Under the pieces are notes generated by a model, which was not told the origin of the DNA, did no database searches, and saw only the letters and a program-made list of their open reading frames with translations. This document shows, in pieces, positions 47,240 to 56,135 of a DNA stretch of 64,000 nt. The position numbers and the translations under genes are program-made. This DNA comes from Aculops lycopersici (Eukaryota > Arthropoda > Arachnida > Trombidiformes > Eriophyidae), in assembly GCA_015350385.1 (NCBI GenBank), contig WNKI01000001.1:1295870-1359869 (forward strand). Direction: 5' to 3'. Position 1 is the first letter of the stretch, and every line of letters starts with the position of its first letter.

Positions 47240-47482
47240 AGAAACTTACTTATCCTTTCAATAGTCACTTTGGTTGGCTATTGTTGTTGTTGTTGTTGCT
47301 CGTCGGCCGAAGCCGTCGTCAATTTGTTGCTGTTGCTGATGCTGTTGTTGTCTGGTCGAATGAAGATGAAGGAATGACCTAACAACCAGCCAGAGCGAAC
47401 GAGGCGAGCGAACAAACGCAACAAGCATGGCGAGCGAACAAAACCAAGCAGAAACTAACCAGAATTCGCTAACCGGAACCCA

Positions 47483-47498
47483 AATTCGCTAGCGAATT
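47483..47498. repeat. 16-bp perfect palindrome inside the transposon
   Basis: AATTCGCTAGCGAATT is its own reverse complement. Its arms repeat AATTCGC, the sequence that forms the inner end of the terminal inverted repeat (47593-47599 and complement at 46158-46164). Another copy is nearby at 47463-47469. A second near-perfect palindrome (AAAGCTGCA-T-TGCAGCTTT) lies near 47545. These may be subterminal transposase binding sites. Confidence 0.6.
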
Positions 47499-47727
47499 GT
47501 ATCTCGTGCAAACGAACGCGAGATAACGCGTACCAATCCAATGTAAAGCTGCATTGCAGCTTTGAACGACGCGCCGACGAGCGCACAACACAAATTCGCA
47601 AAATAAAATTCACCGACTGTATTATCTCAATTTTGATGTAGCAAAATTACATCATCGCAGCTTGACATTTATACATCTCTCATTATTATTGATACATAGT
47701 ATTAAACTACTAAAAACTTTCAAAATT

Positions 47728-48330
47728 ATGGAGCGCAAACTCGAGTTTAGCTCTCAAGCTGTTGGCAAAATTCTACTACATACCATCAGATATCCTCATG
47801 CAATTTGCTCCGGTTATTTATTGTCACCAGCTGACCAAGAGGAATCCGAGGAGATAAGAGTAACAGAGACAATTCCAGTCTCGCATGCATCCCACGGTCT
47901 AGCTCCGGGGTTCGAGATTGCTTTAAATAGCATAGAACTCTATGCAAAAGACAGAAATCTTGTCATATCAGGATATTACCAATCCGATCCATTGAACGAC
48001 GCCAATGCCACCGATATTTTTGAGCAAAGAATTCTAGAGAAACTTGGCGAATCCTATCCAAACGCCATACTATGCGTTCCACACTTTGACCTTAAGGAGG
48101 CAAAACCTCAATTGATAGTCCACCATTTAATAGATGGAAAACTAAGAAGAAAATCATCGCAATGCATTAGTACAGAGGAGGATATGGATTCATTTTGCAA
48201 AGTTTTGTATTCGAGAGACAAACTACATAAACAGATTGTAGATTTTGATGACCACTTCAATGACATATCAAACGATTGGACCAATGCAAAAGTTGGTCAA
48301 AAGTTAGACGAGCTCCTCGTGAACTTGTAA
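47728..48330 (+). CDS. EMC8: ER membrane protein complex subunit 8/9
   Basis: 200 residues from the ATG at 47728; the frame is open further upstream without an ATG. It matches EMC8/9 along the whole length: N-terminal SSQAVGKILLHTIRYPHAICSGYLL, then IPVSHASHGLAPGFEIALNSIELYAKDR, LVISGYYQSDPLNDA and the diagnostic C-terminal VDFDDHFNDISNDWTNAKV. EMC8 and EMC9 are alternative MPN-fold cytosolic subunits of the complex that inserts tail-anchored and multi-pass proteins into the ER membrane; they lack protease metal ligands. This copy is presumably the working gene, because its chimeric neighbour lacks the C-terminal half. A transposon ends 108 bp upstream. Confidence 0.93.
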   Translation: MERKLEFSSQAVGKILLHTIRYPHAICSGYLLSPADQEESEEIRVTETIPVSHASHGLAPGFEIALNSIELYAKDRNLVISGYYQSDPLNDANATDIFEQRILEKLGESYPNAILCVPHFDLKEAKPQLIVHHLIDGKLRRKSSQCISTEEDMDSFCKVLYSRDKLHKQIVDFDDHFNDISNDWTNAKVGQKLDELLVNL

Positions 48331-49019
48331 TGGTAGTTGGTACGATTATATAGATTAAAGTTAAAATATACGAGGAATCTAGTCTGTTTTAAGTAGTGGA
48401 ATGACATATCCAAAGCGTTGCATCACCATGATCAGAAATAATCGATATATTTACTTGACAAAGTCAACGCCATTAGACAACAACATCAACAAACAAACTT
48501 GATACTTGTGGGATAAAGAGAGAGAGAGTGTGTGTATCCAAACCAAAGTAAAACAGTGCACCAGCGGTGGCAGCAACCAAGCGACGCCCACAATGCCATA
48601 AAAGGAGCAAGTGTATTCTCTTCAACGCACAGTTTCTCCTCAATTTGCTCCGCTCACCTTAATCCGCTCTCTTGTTTGCTGCTCGCCTGCAACCAAACTC
48701 CCACGCAAAACACATGCTCTATGCGCTTTGCTTGCTTTCTTGGCAGCGGCTGTGTTTCTTGCTGTTGTTGCCATTGATGCGTGCGATGTTTTCGCATTCA
48801 CATTCACTGAGCGAACTGTTGCACTTGTCCGTATCTCTGTGAGTTGCGCATCTCTATGGTTCCCTTATAGACCCCAAACTATTACCTTGAACTAATTAAT
48901 AATAATACTTATCATAATATTATAGATTATCTCTTTTTGGAGCTAAGACGACGGCAATCAAATATTTTATAACTTAACGGATTTGAAAACAAGACAACAG
49001 AAACTCAAAGCGCAACAAG
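48331..49019. other. Intergenic region between EMC8/9 and kindlin
   Basis: No gene seen. It holds a short GA/GT run near 48518-48535 and presumably the kindlin promoter and 5' UTR. Small ORFs here look like chance. Confidence 0.5.
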
Positions 49020-50567
49020 ATGCCAGAAGTGGGATATTTGATGCCTGAACCCTCATGGGATTTGAGGATATTTGTTCCAAATCTACAAGTGGAACGGGTG
49101 CTCCGTGTAAATGGCAACATGCACATTGGAGGTATAATGTTGAAACTAGTCGAGGAGCTTGATGTTACCATCGACTGGTCAGACTTTGCCTTCTGGTGGC
49201 CAAAGAAGAATTGCTGGTTGACTAAGACCAGACAAACTCTAAATCTTTGCGGAGTTGCAGCCGACTCTTACTTGAATTTTATCCCTATGCACAAACAATT
49301 AAAAGTCCAACTGCCTGACTTATCATTTGTTGATGCTCGTATCGACTTTTCAGTCGAATGCATGAAAGCAGTGCAATTATTGTGCAAGGAACTCGGCATT
49401 AGACACTCTGAGGAGCTGTCGTTTACTCGTCCATTGAACCCGGAGCATCTCAAGAAGAACCATGCAACAGTTGGCGTTACCACTGGCCAAAGGGCACCAA
49501 CTAGCGCTGGTCAGCAACCCAAATTGTCGCCCTATGGAACTTTGCCACCAGTTAGAGGCGGCGATGGAACGGGCACCATCGACACTAGATGCCATTCACC
49601 GGATATCACATCAACTCTATCGCGTCATGCATCGTATAGAGGATTTACATCCACTACAAACACAACCATGTTGAGTGACGATCTGAAGAACCTCGAAATT
49701 TCTAACAACTCAAGCTTTTCGACAACCTCCAGCTCGGCTCTATTGTATCCGAAGTCGTTGATTGAGAAAGCAAGACTCAACGCTGGTTGGCTTGACTCGC
49801 ACCTGTCGCTCTATCAACAAAACGTGCGTGACTACGACACTCTGCAGCTTAGATTCAAGTATCGCGAATTCTATGACCTGAATCCAAAGTTGGATATGGC
49901 TCGTATCAATCAAATTTACGAGCAGGCAAAATGGTCGATTTTGACCGAAGAAACTAGATGCTCGCAAAGCGACAAAATGAGATTTAGCTCATTGCAACAT
50001 CAAGTCGAGCAGCAAGCCAGCAGCCCAATACCAGAGAGATTGGGCGACATCAACGACGACATTGATGCTGCCATTACAGAGCTTCAGATGCAACTCGAAG
50101 GCCGCGGAGTGCCAACTACACACTACAGGGCATTCGAGAACTATCAAGACTCCGGAAGCAGCAGGAGCTCTTCGGCAACAGAGTGCAAGTTGGACTATAT
50201 TAAGGCGTGGCAATCGTTACCTGATTACGGAATCCACATGTTTGTGGTTAAGTTTGGAGGGAATAACAAGGAGGAGATTCTTGGTATTGCATCGGATAGG
50301 TTAATTAGAATCGACCCCAACAACGGGGAACATCTACGAGTTTGGCCCTACAACAAGATGAAGACTTGGCGCATCAATTGGGATAGCAAGCTAGTCTCAA
50401 TAGAGTCAGAGGATGGCGAAATGTCCTTCTCACCGCTGAGTGCCGATTGTAAGATACCTCACGAATTTATCGGAGGCTATGTTTTCCTATCAATGAGATC
50501 CAAGAACAACAATCAAACAATGAACGAGGACCTATTCTACAAACTTACACGAGGTTGGGACGACTGA
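49020..50567 (+). CDS. Kindlin (fermitin) lacking the PH domain
   Basis: A single-exon ORF of 515 residues with both kindlin ends conserved. F0: RVNGNMHIGGIMLKLVEELD and DWSDFAFWWPKKNCWLTKT. F1: LNFIPMHKQLKVQLPDL, then a Ser/Thr-rich loop (about 150-240). F2 first half: LIEKARLNAGWLDS, RFKYREFYDLNPKLDMARIN and IYEQAKWSIL. F3: YIKAWQSLPDYGIHMFVVKF to FIGGYVFLSMRSK and FYKLTRGW. Between about residues 360 and 392 the protein jumps straight from the end of F2 first half (DAAITELQMQLEG) to F3. The whole PH domain and the rest of F2 are absent (usual length about 680-720). Kindlins co-activate integrins by binding beta tails through F3. The F3 Gln-Trp pair reads Thr-Trp here. No intron can hide the missing part because the frame is continuous. 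Confidence 0.88.
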   Translation: MPEVGYLMPEPSWDLRIFVPNLQVERVLRVNGNMHIGGIMLKLVEELDVTIDWSDFAFWWPKKNCWLTKTRQTLNLCGVAADSYLNFIPMHKQLKVQLPDLSFVDARIDFSVECMKAVQLLCKELGIRHSEELSFTRPLNPEHLKKNHATVGVTTGQRAPTSAGQQPKLSPYGTLPPVRGGDGTGTIDTRCHSPDITSTLSRHASYRGFTSTTNTTMLSDDLKNLEISNNSSFSTTSSSALLYPKSLIEKARLNAGWLDSHLSLYQQNVRDYDTLQLRFKYREFYDLNPKLDMARINQIYEQAKWSILTEETRCSQSDKMRFSSLQHQVEQQASSPIPERLGDINDDIDAAITELQMQLEGRGVPTTHYRAFENYQDSGSSRSSSATECKLDYIKAWQSLPDYGIHMFVVKFGGNNKEEILGIASDRLIRIDPNNGEHLRVWPYNKMKTWRINWDSKLVSIESEDGEMSFSPLSADCKIPHEFIGGYVFLSMRSKNNNQTMNEDLFYKLTRGWDD

Positions 50568-50596
50568 TTAGATCAAGCGCATCACTAACATATGAA

Positions 50597-51020
50597 ATGA
50601 AGATCTTCACCATCAACAGCAATATAAATCTCACATGACAACTAAACTAACTAATTATTCTACGAGAGTAAAGGGAGCTCGCTATAGAGCAGAAATAAAA
50701 AAGTCCACCTACCCTCTGAGCAGTTTTTAAAGTATGCAATTCATACGATTGACCCTCGCACAAGACTTCTAGTGCCATGCAGCCGTGAGTTTCAACTAAA
50801 ATTGCAGTCCAATCCGAGATCAGATATTCGCACGTGTCCATATTCGTCCAATAAAATGTTGGCCGGTTTTAAATCGCGATAGACGACGTGCCTGTTGTGC
50901 TTATGCTCCAAACTCAAAACAACCTCAGCCGCGTAGGATCTTATCTCAGCTTCGCTAAACTTTCCATGCCGCGACAGGTGGTAGTGGAGATCGCCGCCGT
51001 TCATGAGATCCAAAACGAAG
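50597..51020 (-). pseudogene. Duplicated GRK2 fragment (end of exon 1 plus adjacent intron)
   Basis: This segment matches 40101-40568 of the GRK2 gene, including about 110 bp of intron 1 (for example ACAACTAAACTAACTAATTA in both) and the exon-1 kinase part from LDLMNGGDLHYHL to DLGL. Two internal deletions remove the segment after DLGLDCNFS and the bases around the activation segment and SADWFSLGCM. The exon part keeps HNRHVVYRDLKPANILLDEY but has scattered substitutions (SRHGKFSEAEIRSY). It ends abruptly after the codons for LDLMN. Intron and exon parts have diverged similarly, as expected for a non-functional genomic copy rather than a retrocopy. Confidence 0.9.
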
Positions 51021-51412
51021 TCAAACTAAGTATAGTAACAACAACAACAGCTGGCTTAGCTGACTCATTGCAGAATGAATCAGTTCGTGTATCACTCGGC
51101 CTTCAATTCTGTCTTGCTGAAGAGGGTGCGTCAGAGACTGCGCCTATTTTCCCATGCCCGACTGTCTGTGCTAACACTAATGTTTGTGACTGTTAGTGTG
51201 TCGGCACGACTAAGTAGCTGCCGAACGACAACAATAACAACAGCTACATTTCATTGGCTACATTTGTATGAAGGGAATTATCCACCACCCATTATTACAT
51301 GGGTCACTTATTGAATTGCCTTCTACATCTACTTAGTCTCGCACAACTTGTCATAGAACCATATATTTATGGTTTGATTGTTAGGATTTAGAATTAAGTT
51401 TGTAAGGTTAAG

Positions 51413-52372
51413 ATGCCGGCGCACTTTGGAAAATACAATTACGCTATTTGTCGTCGCTTGTCTCGGGCAGTGGTGGCCAGAGATTCGGTTTTAGCTGAGG
51501 ATTCTAATAATAACAATGGAACCGCAAATGGAAATACAACTAATTTAACAAACAAGAAAAAGAGTAAGAAGAATGCAAAGAAAGAGAATGGTAACGAAAA
51601 TGGACACGTATTGACCCGGCATCCTATTGATTACGAACGAGCCAACGAAGAATTAAGCAACTTTATTGCTACTCTTAGAATGCTTAATGTTGATGTTATT
51701 GAATTGTGCCCAGATGATGAGCTAAAGTATGACTCAGTTTTCATTGGGGACACAGCTGTTAGTGTCAATGGCCTTATCCTGTTATGCAGATCAAGAGATA
51801 GGTTGAACGAGATTGACGAAGTGAAGCAAATCATCAAAAGTGAGCTTAACTTGCCTATTATCGAAATCAATGACGAAACTGCCTTGTTGAATGGAGGCGA
51901 CGTCCTCTGGACTGGGCGTGAGATATTCGTAGGCTTGTCTCATGAAACCAATGAGGCCGGTGCACGTGCCGTGGCCGCGGCCTTTCCCGAATATCCGGTC
52001 ACCCCGGTCAAAGTACCACCAAAGGATAACTTGCGTCTTAAGTCATTTATCACTATGGCCGGACCAGATATTTTGTGTGTGAATAGATCTCAAGAAGCTC
52101 AGGTCATGTTGAAGAGGATTGAGAGAGAGGCATCTTTTCATTACAAGCTAATCACGCTAGAAGATGAACAAGCGTCCAGCGTCTTATATCTCAATGGGAC
52201 TCTAACTCATCGCAACGATTTGCCAGACAGTGTTGCCATCTTGCAAGACAAGATTGATTACTCGCGTGTACCAGTCAAGATATCAGAGCTCACACGTAAT
52301 CATCCCTACCATGGAATAGACTCACTTTGCATATTGGTTCGAAAAAGTCACAGAATACAAACCATAGTTTAG
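51413..52372 (+). CDS. DDAH1: DDAH-family protein, probably catalytically inactive
   Basis: 319 residues, single exon. The pentein-fold family of dimethylarginine dimethylaminohydrolases is recognisable from YNYAICRRLSRAV, DSVFIGDTAVSVNGL, LLNGGDVLWTGREIFVGLS, TNEAGARAVAAAFPEYPV, LKSFITMAGPDILCVN and VPVKISELTR. Active members turn asymmetric dimethylarginine into citrulline and dimethylamine, relieving nitric-oxide synthase inhibition. Compared with human DDAH1, the His of LHLKSF is Arg208, the Glu of VFVED is Gly112, and the catalytic first Cys of TCCS aligns with Leu305, leaving only a Cys at 306. An Asn/Lys-rich insert occupies residues about 31-64. A pseudoenzyme is likely; a shifted active site is possible. 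The alignment is by eye. Confidence 0.8.
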   Translation: MPAHFGKYNYAICRRLSRAVVARDSVLAEDSNNNNGTANGNTTNLTNKKKSKKNAKKENGNENGHVLTRHPIDYERANEELSNFIATLRMLNVDVIELCPDDELKYDSVFIGDTAVSVNGLILLCRSRDRLNEIDEVKQIIKSELNLPIIEINDETALLNGGDVLWTGREIFVGLSHETNEAGARAVAAAFPEYPVTPVKVPPKDNLRLKSFITMAGPDILCVNRSQEAQVMLKRIEREASFHYKLITLEDEQASSVLYLNGTLTHRNDLPDSVAILQDKIDYSRVPVKISELTRNHPYHGIDSLCILVRKSHRIQTIV

Positions 52373-52994
52373 TATGTGCCATGATCAACTTTCGATCTCG
52401 GAGAGAGTACCATTTGGCCAAAGATTGGAGACAAACTGACCATTGTCATTTTAAAATAACTTGATCAACATTTAAACAGCTCCATATCATTCTAGAGCTG
52501 AAGTGGGCATTTACCATGGCAACACCCATAAGGATGCGTTTGGGAGCAATCAACTCCAAGTCTCGACCGTCCCACCCGAAGAAGTTGCCTCTTATCATAC
52601 TGTAATTAAACCTATCGTGAGATGTTAGATAGGTTTCACCTCACTCTATCCCATAATAAAGAGTGATCATGTACAACAAATTCCACTTTGTCGGTCATTA
52701 TAAAATCTTCATTTGGTTTGGGTAGCAAAAGATAACATATCGCACATGTTTTGCAGTGATAATTCATGATGCAAAGTTCGAATCGCGCGCTGCACGCATT
52801 GCGCGTGCGTCCTCCAGAAATAACCTTCACTTAATGCAGTCAAAACACATAGGGAAACCTCGAGATTCTTGGGGCAAAGATATTTGGAGATCTAAATATT
52901 ATTACCTAATGCCAAAGACCTCATAAGATTTTAGATAACTATCGTTCATCAATTATATATCTCCTAAGGAACACAAATATCTCATTATATTACA

Positions 52995-53852
52995 ATGGCA
53001 ATCGGACTAGCTCAGCGTGTATTCTCTCGGGCGGGCAAAAGGCTTGCCATCCTCACAACCGCAGGTGTTGGCGCGGGTACCGTTGCTTATGCTCTAAGCA
53101 AGCCCTTGGAAGCCTCAGAATTAATTGCCCATCCCCCTAAGATGGACTGGCCGCATAAGTGGCTGTTTAACTCGTTTGATCACGCAAGTATTAGGCGTGG
53201 ATGGGAAGTTTACAAGCAAGTTTGTGCCGCTTGCCACAGCTTACATTATGTACACTATCGTCAAATGGTAGATGTGTTCCTCACAGAGGACGAGGCTCGT
53301 GCCGAGGCTGCTGACATTATGGTTCAGGATGGACCAGACGACACAGGAAAGATGTACATGAGACCGGGTAAATTATCAGACCGTGTCCCTGCTCCATATC
53401 CAAATGAAGAAGCTGCTCGAGCGGCGAACAACGGAGCCTACCCGCCAGATCTATCATTAATTGTTATTGCACGTGACGGTGGCGAAGATTACATATTCTC
53501 ATTGTTGACTGGTTACACTGACCCACCAGCAGGTATGCAAATGGAGGAAGGCCAACACTTTAATCCATATTTCCCCGATGGAGCTATCGGTATGGCACAA
53601 GCATTATACGACGAAGTGATAGAATATACCGACGGCACACCAGCTAGTGCTAGTCAGTTAGCGAAGGATGTAACCACTTTCTTAGCTTGGTGCTCAATGC
53701 CTGAGCACGATGAACGTAAATTAATGGCCCTCAAGTTTTTCCTCGTCGCAATACCTATTATTTCAGCTTGTTGGTACTGGAAGAGACATACTTGGATTCA
53801 ATTGAAGACAAGGAAGATTGCGTTAAGACCCCAGCCAACAAAGTTGGATTGA
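52995..53852 (+). CDS. CYC1: Cytochrome c1, respiratory complex III
   Basis: 285 residues. The haem c site CAACH is at 77-81 and the axial methionine is likely Met200 in GAIGM. Other conserved parts are WPHKWLFNSFDHASIRRGWEVYKQVC, YPNEEAARAANNGAYPPDLSLI, TPASASQLAKDVTTFLAW and MPEHDERK. A C-terminal membrane anchor follows (LKFFLVAIPIISACWYWK, about 247-264) with the tail IALRPQP. The N-terminus is a short basic presequence plus a hydrophobic sorting stretch (LTTAGVGAGTVAYALS), shorter than the mammalian one. The protein sits in the inner mitochondrial membrane and passes electrons from the Rieske protein to cytochrome c. AATAAA at 53949-53954, convergent with the next gene. Confidence 0.96.
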   Translation: MAIGLAQRVFSRAGKRLAILTTAGVGAGTVAYALSKPLEASELIAHPPKMDWPHKWLFNSFDHASIRRGWEVYKQVCAACHSLHYVHYRQMVDVFLTEDEARAEAADIMVQDGPDDTGKMYMRPGKLSDRVPAPYPNEEAARAANNGAYPPDLSLIVIARDGGEDYIFSLLTGYTDPPAGMQMEEGQHFNPYFPDGAIGMAQALYDEVIEYTDGTPASASQLAKDVTTFLAWCSMPEHDERKLMALKFFLVAIPIISACWYWKRHTWIQLKTRKIALRPQPTKLD

Positions 53853-53973
53853 TTTGTTGTTGTTGAGGATTTACAAGCAAAGTGAAGTAGATATGAAGAA
53901 CTAGGTGGAGAACGAGAGGACAAATACAATTTGGATTGGTCCGAGTGAAATAAATGTTTATTTGCAGATCTAT

Positions 53974-54276
53974 CTACATTTTGTTTATCTCCCTGGCGCT
54001 CGGCACTTCGTTGTTGACTCGTTCCTCGGCCTTCAAGATAATAATGTGTGGAATGTCCATTCTGGAGTAGATATCACCTGCGAGGCCTATGTAGTCAAAC
54101 TTCACCTTTTTTGCAAGTTGATACATCTTCGCTGTTCCCTCGTATACTTCCTTGAGCTCGGCCAACGCAGAGTTGAAGTCGAAATTATCGATCCTTGACT
54201 TGGCCAGGTCATTGACGGTTCCGGTTGGCTTGGGAGTGTTACCTGCCTCAATGTCCAATGATGAAAGCTCACTCAT
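53974..54276 (-). CDS. Small conserved-looking protein of unknown function
   Basis: 100 residues, single exon, not recognised. It is polar and mostly helical by composition (SALAELKEVYEGTAKMYQLAKKVKFDYIGLAG), with no signal peptide or membrane helix. Support for a real gene: a coding-strand AATAAA (TTTATT, 53957-53962) just 12 bp past the stop, placed back-to-back with the CYC1 signal at 53949-53954, and a divergent partner (RBBP5) starting 350 bp away. It could be a subunit of a small helical complex, but I cannot name one. Confidence 0.6.
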   Translation of the reverse strand: MSELSSLDIEAGNTPKPTGTVNDLAKSRIDNFDFNSALAELKEVYEGTAKMYQLAKKVKFDYIGLAGDIYSRMDIPHIIILKAEERVNNEVPSAREINKM

Positions 54277-54626
54277 TTTTTCGATATTATTTACCTCTTC
54301 CAGTTGATTTGTGATAATTGATGGTTGTTCAGAGATTAATTAGTACCTCAGGTAGTCAAAAGTCAATATGTTATCACAGAAAGATCTTAAATTTGACTCA
54401 AAAGTTCGCTAGTCTCCAGCGAACTTTTCGCGAGCGTAGCGCGCGTTCAACGCTGACCTCGGCGAGCGAACTGTAAACACTTGCGCATGCAATCGCAATC
54501 TCAAGTGTTGCATTGTCAGTCAAAGTTGCAATCCCGTGAGCGCGTGTGTGTCTTTCTCCAAATGTCCAAAAACTATTCTTCAACTTAAAATAAAAGCCAT
54601 ATTTCATATTGTATATATCATCTAAA

Positions 54627-56135
54627 ATGACAGCCAGTCTAGCCTTATTAGAGCCATCTAGTTTGGACAATGTCCCCGAAGAGTTTGATGGTGTATTAGA
54701 TTGTTCGAGTCTTGCTATTTGTTGTTCCTTCAATCGGCGCGGTAGTTTGCTTGCCGTCGGTTGCAATGATGGACGAATTGTTATTTGGGACTTTTTAACC
54801 AGGGGTATAGCTAAGAACATATATCTAGCTCACGCTGGACATCCCATTTGTTCAGTTAGTTGGTCGAGGAATGGTCACAAAATTGTGACAGCTTCAACAG
54901 ACAACACCATTGCCGTGTGGCAAGTTTTAACAGCCGAATGTCTGATGAGATGGAGATTTCCCTCTCCCATATTAAAGGCACAATTCAATCCAAGGAACGA
55001 TCAACTGGTGCTAGTTTTACCCATGAAACATGCGCCCATTTTGGTTGATATAGACTACAAGATTAACAATATCAAGTATAGAATTCTACCTGTCGACAAA
55101 GACGACGCCGACCTCAACATGGCAGCCTCTTTCGACAAGCGTGGGCAGTATATTTACATCGGCAATGCAAAAGGTCGAATAGTTATCATCAAATGCCCTA
55201 ATAGTTTGCGAAACGACGATGAGCTAGAGATCGTTTCCTCGTTTCGCATTCAATACACCGGATCAAGTCCAGCTGCCATAAGAGAGATTGAGTTTGGTGC
55301 TAGAAATAAGACACACTTTTTAGTCAATTCATCAGATAGGACCATTAGATTATATAATTGTGAAAGTGCCCTGAAGGCTGGCATTAATGGAACATGCGAA
55401 GAGGTTAGAAAGTTTCAGGATCTTGTAAACAAAACCGTCTGGAGGAGGTGTTGCTTTTCCGGAGATGTCCGGGCGTCACATGTTTGTGGTGGCTCATCCA
55501 GACAGCATGCATTGTATATTTGGGAAACAGAAAATGGAACCATCAAGAAAATGCTACAAGGAACTAAAGGAGAACTGTTACTTGATATACAATGGCATCC
55601 ACTTAGGCCAATTGTTGCCAGCATATCCAGTGGTCTGATATCCATATGGGCTAGACCCCAAATTGAAAATTGGTCTGCGTTCGCGCCAGACTTCAAAGAG
55701 TTGGAAGAAAATATGGAGTACGATGAACGAGAGTCTGAGTTTGACTTGGATGATGAAGACAACAAGCATGACACTAAGAAGGTTGACGAGGTGGATGAAA
55801 CGGAAAATGTTGATGTGATTGAAGTGAGGCCAGAGGTGGACCTACTAAGTAGTGACGAAGATTGCGAGGATCCAGAAAACTTAGAATTCATTCCTGTGGC
55901 ATTCGAAGACCAAGCATTCGAGCAAGATCCGTTGCAGCAACTCCCCCCATCTCAAGACCCTAACCCACCTAATCCAACCAAAGCAGCCGAATCAAAAGGC
56001 GCAAAGAGGACAATTGATATCGCTCTAGAAAATCCGCCAATCAATGAACAACATCCGCTTTCTCAAGGCTCTCTCAAGAAAATTCGAGTTAATGATAAAA
56101 TAACAAACAGCAAGAAGATTTCCCGACACGCATAG
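54627..56135 (+). CDS. RBBP5: RBBP5, WD40 subunit of MLL/COMPASS histone H3K4 methyltransferases
   Basis: 502 residues from the ATG at 54627 (an earlier in-frame TTG is not used). The N-terminal seven-bladed WD40 propeller shows LLAVGCNDGRIVIWDFLTRG, WSRNGHKIVTASTDNTIAVW, FPSPILKAQFNPR, ASFDKRGQYIYIGNAKGRI, RQHALYIWE and PIVASISSGLISIWA. After it comes the conserved hinge WSAFAPDFKELEEN, then DERESEFDLDDED, the segment that activates the WRAD-MLL complex and binds ASH2L. The tail is acidic and low-complexity, slightly shorter than the human one (538). RBBP5 acts in the nucleus with WDR5, ASH2L and DPY30. AATAAA at 56146-56151. Confidence 0.96.
   Translation: MTASLALLEPSSLDNVPEEFDGVLDCSSLAICCSFNRRGSLLAVGCNDGRIVIWDFLTRGIAKNIYLAHAGHPICSVSWSRNGHKIVTASTDNTIAVWQVLTAECLMRWRFPSPILKAQFNPRNDQLVLVLPMKHAPILVDIDYKINNIKYRILPVDKDDADLNMAASFDKRGQYIYIGNAKGRIVIIKCPNSLRNDDELEIVSSFRIQYTGSSPAAIREIEFGARNKTHFLVNSSDRTIRLYNCESALKAGINGTCEEVRKFQDLVNKTVWRRCCFSGDVRASHVCGGSSRQHALYIWETENGTIKKMLQGTKGELLLDIQWHPLRPIVASISSGLISIWARPQIENWSAFAPDFKELEENMEYDERESEFDLDDEDNKHDTKKVDEVDETENVDVIEVRPEVDLLSSDEDCEDPENLEFIPVAFEDQAFEQDPLQQLPPSQDPNPPNPTKAAESKGAKRTIDIALENPPINEQHPLSQGSLKKIRVNDKITNSKKISRHA

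Larger units (their letters stand above)
46138..47619 (-). mobile_element. Intact Tc1/mariner-superfamily transposon (DD36E type)
   Basis: A 1482-bp element with perfect 27-bp terminal inverted repeats at 46138-46164 (starting CAGTCGGTGAATTTTATTTT) and 47593-47619. It is flanked on both sides by TA (46136-46137 and 47620-47621), the expected target-site duplication. It carries one uninterrupted transposase ORF. Perfect ends, intact ORF and clean TA duplications suggest a recent insertion. It lies between the two EMC8/9 relatives, with its right end 108 bp before the EMC8/9 start codon. Confidence 0.95.

Noticed and set aside
52770..52805. Possible tRNA B-box (AGTTCGAATC)
   Set aside because: No A-box, acceptor stem or anticodon arm could be fitted around it.
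54398..54820. 140-residue minus-strand ORF over the RBBP5 start
   Set aside because: Overlaps the conserved RBBP5 coding sequence in antisense and has no features of its own.
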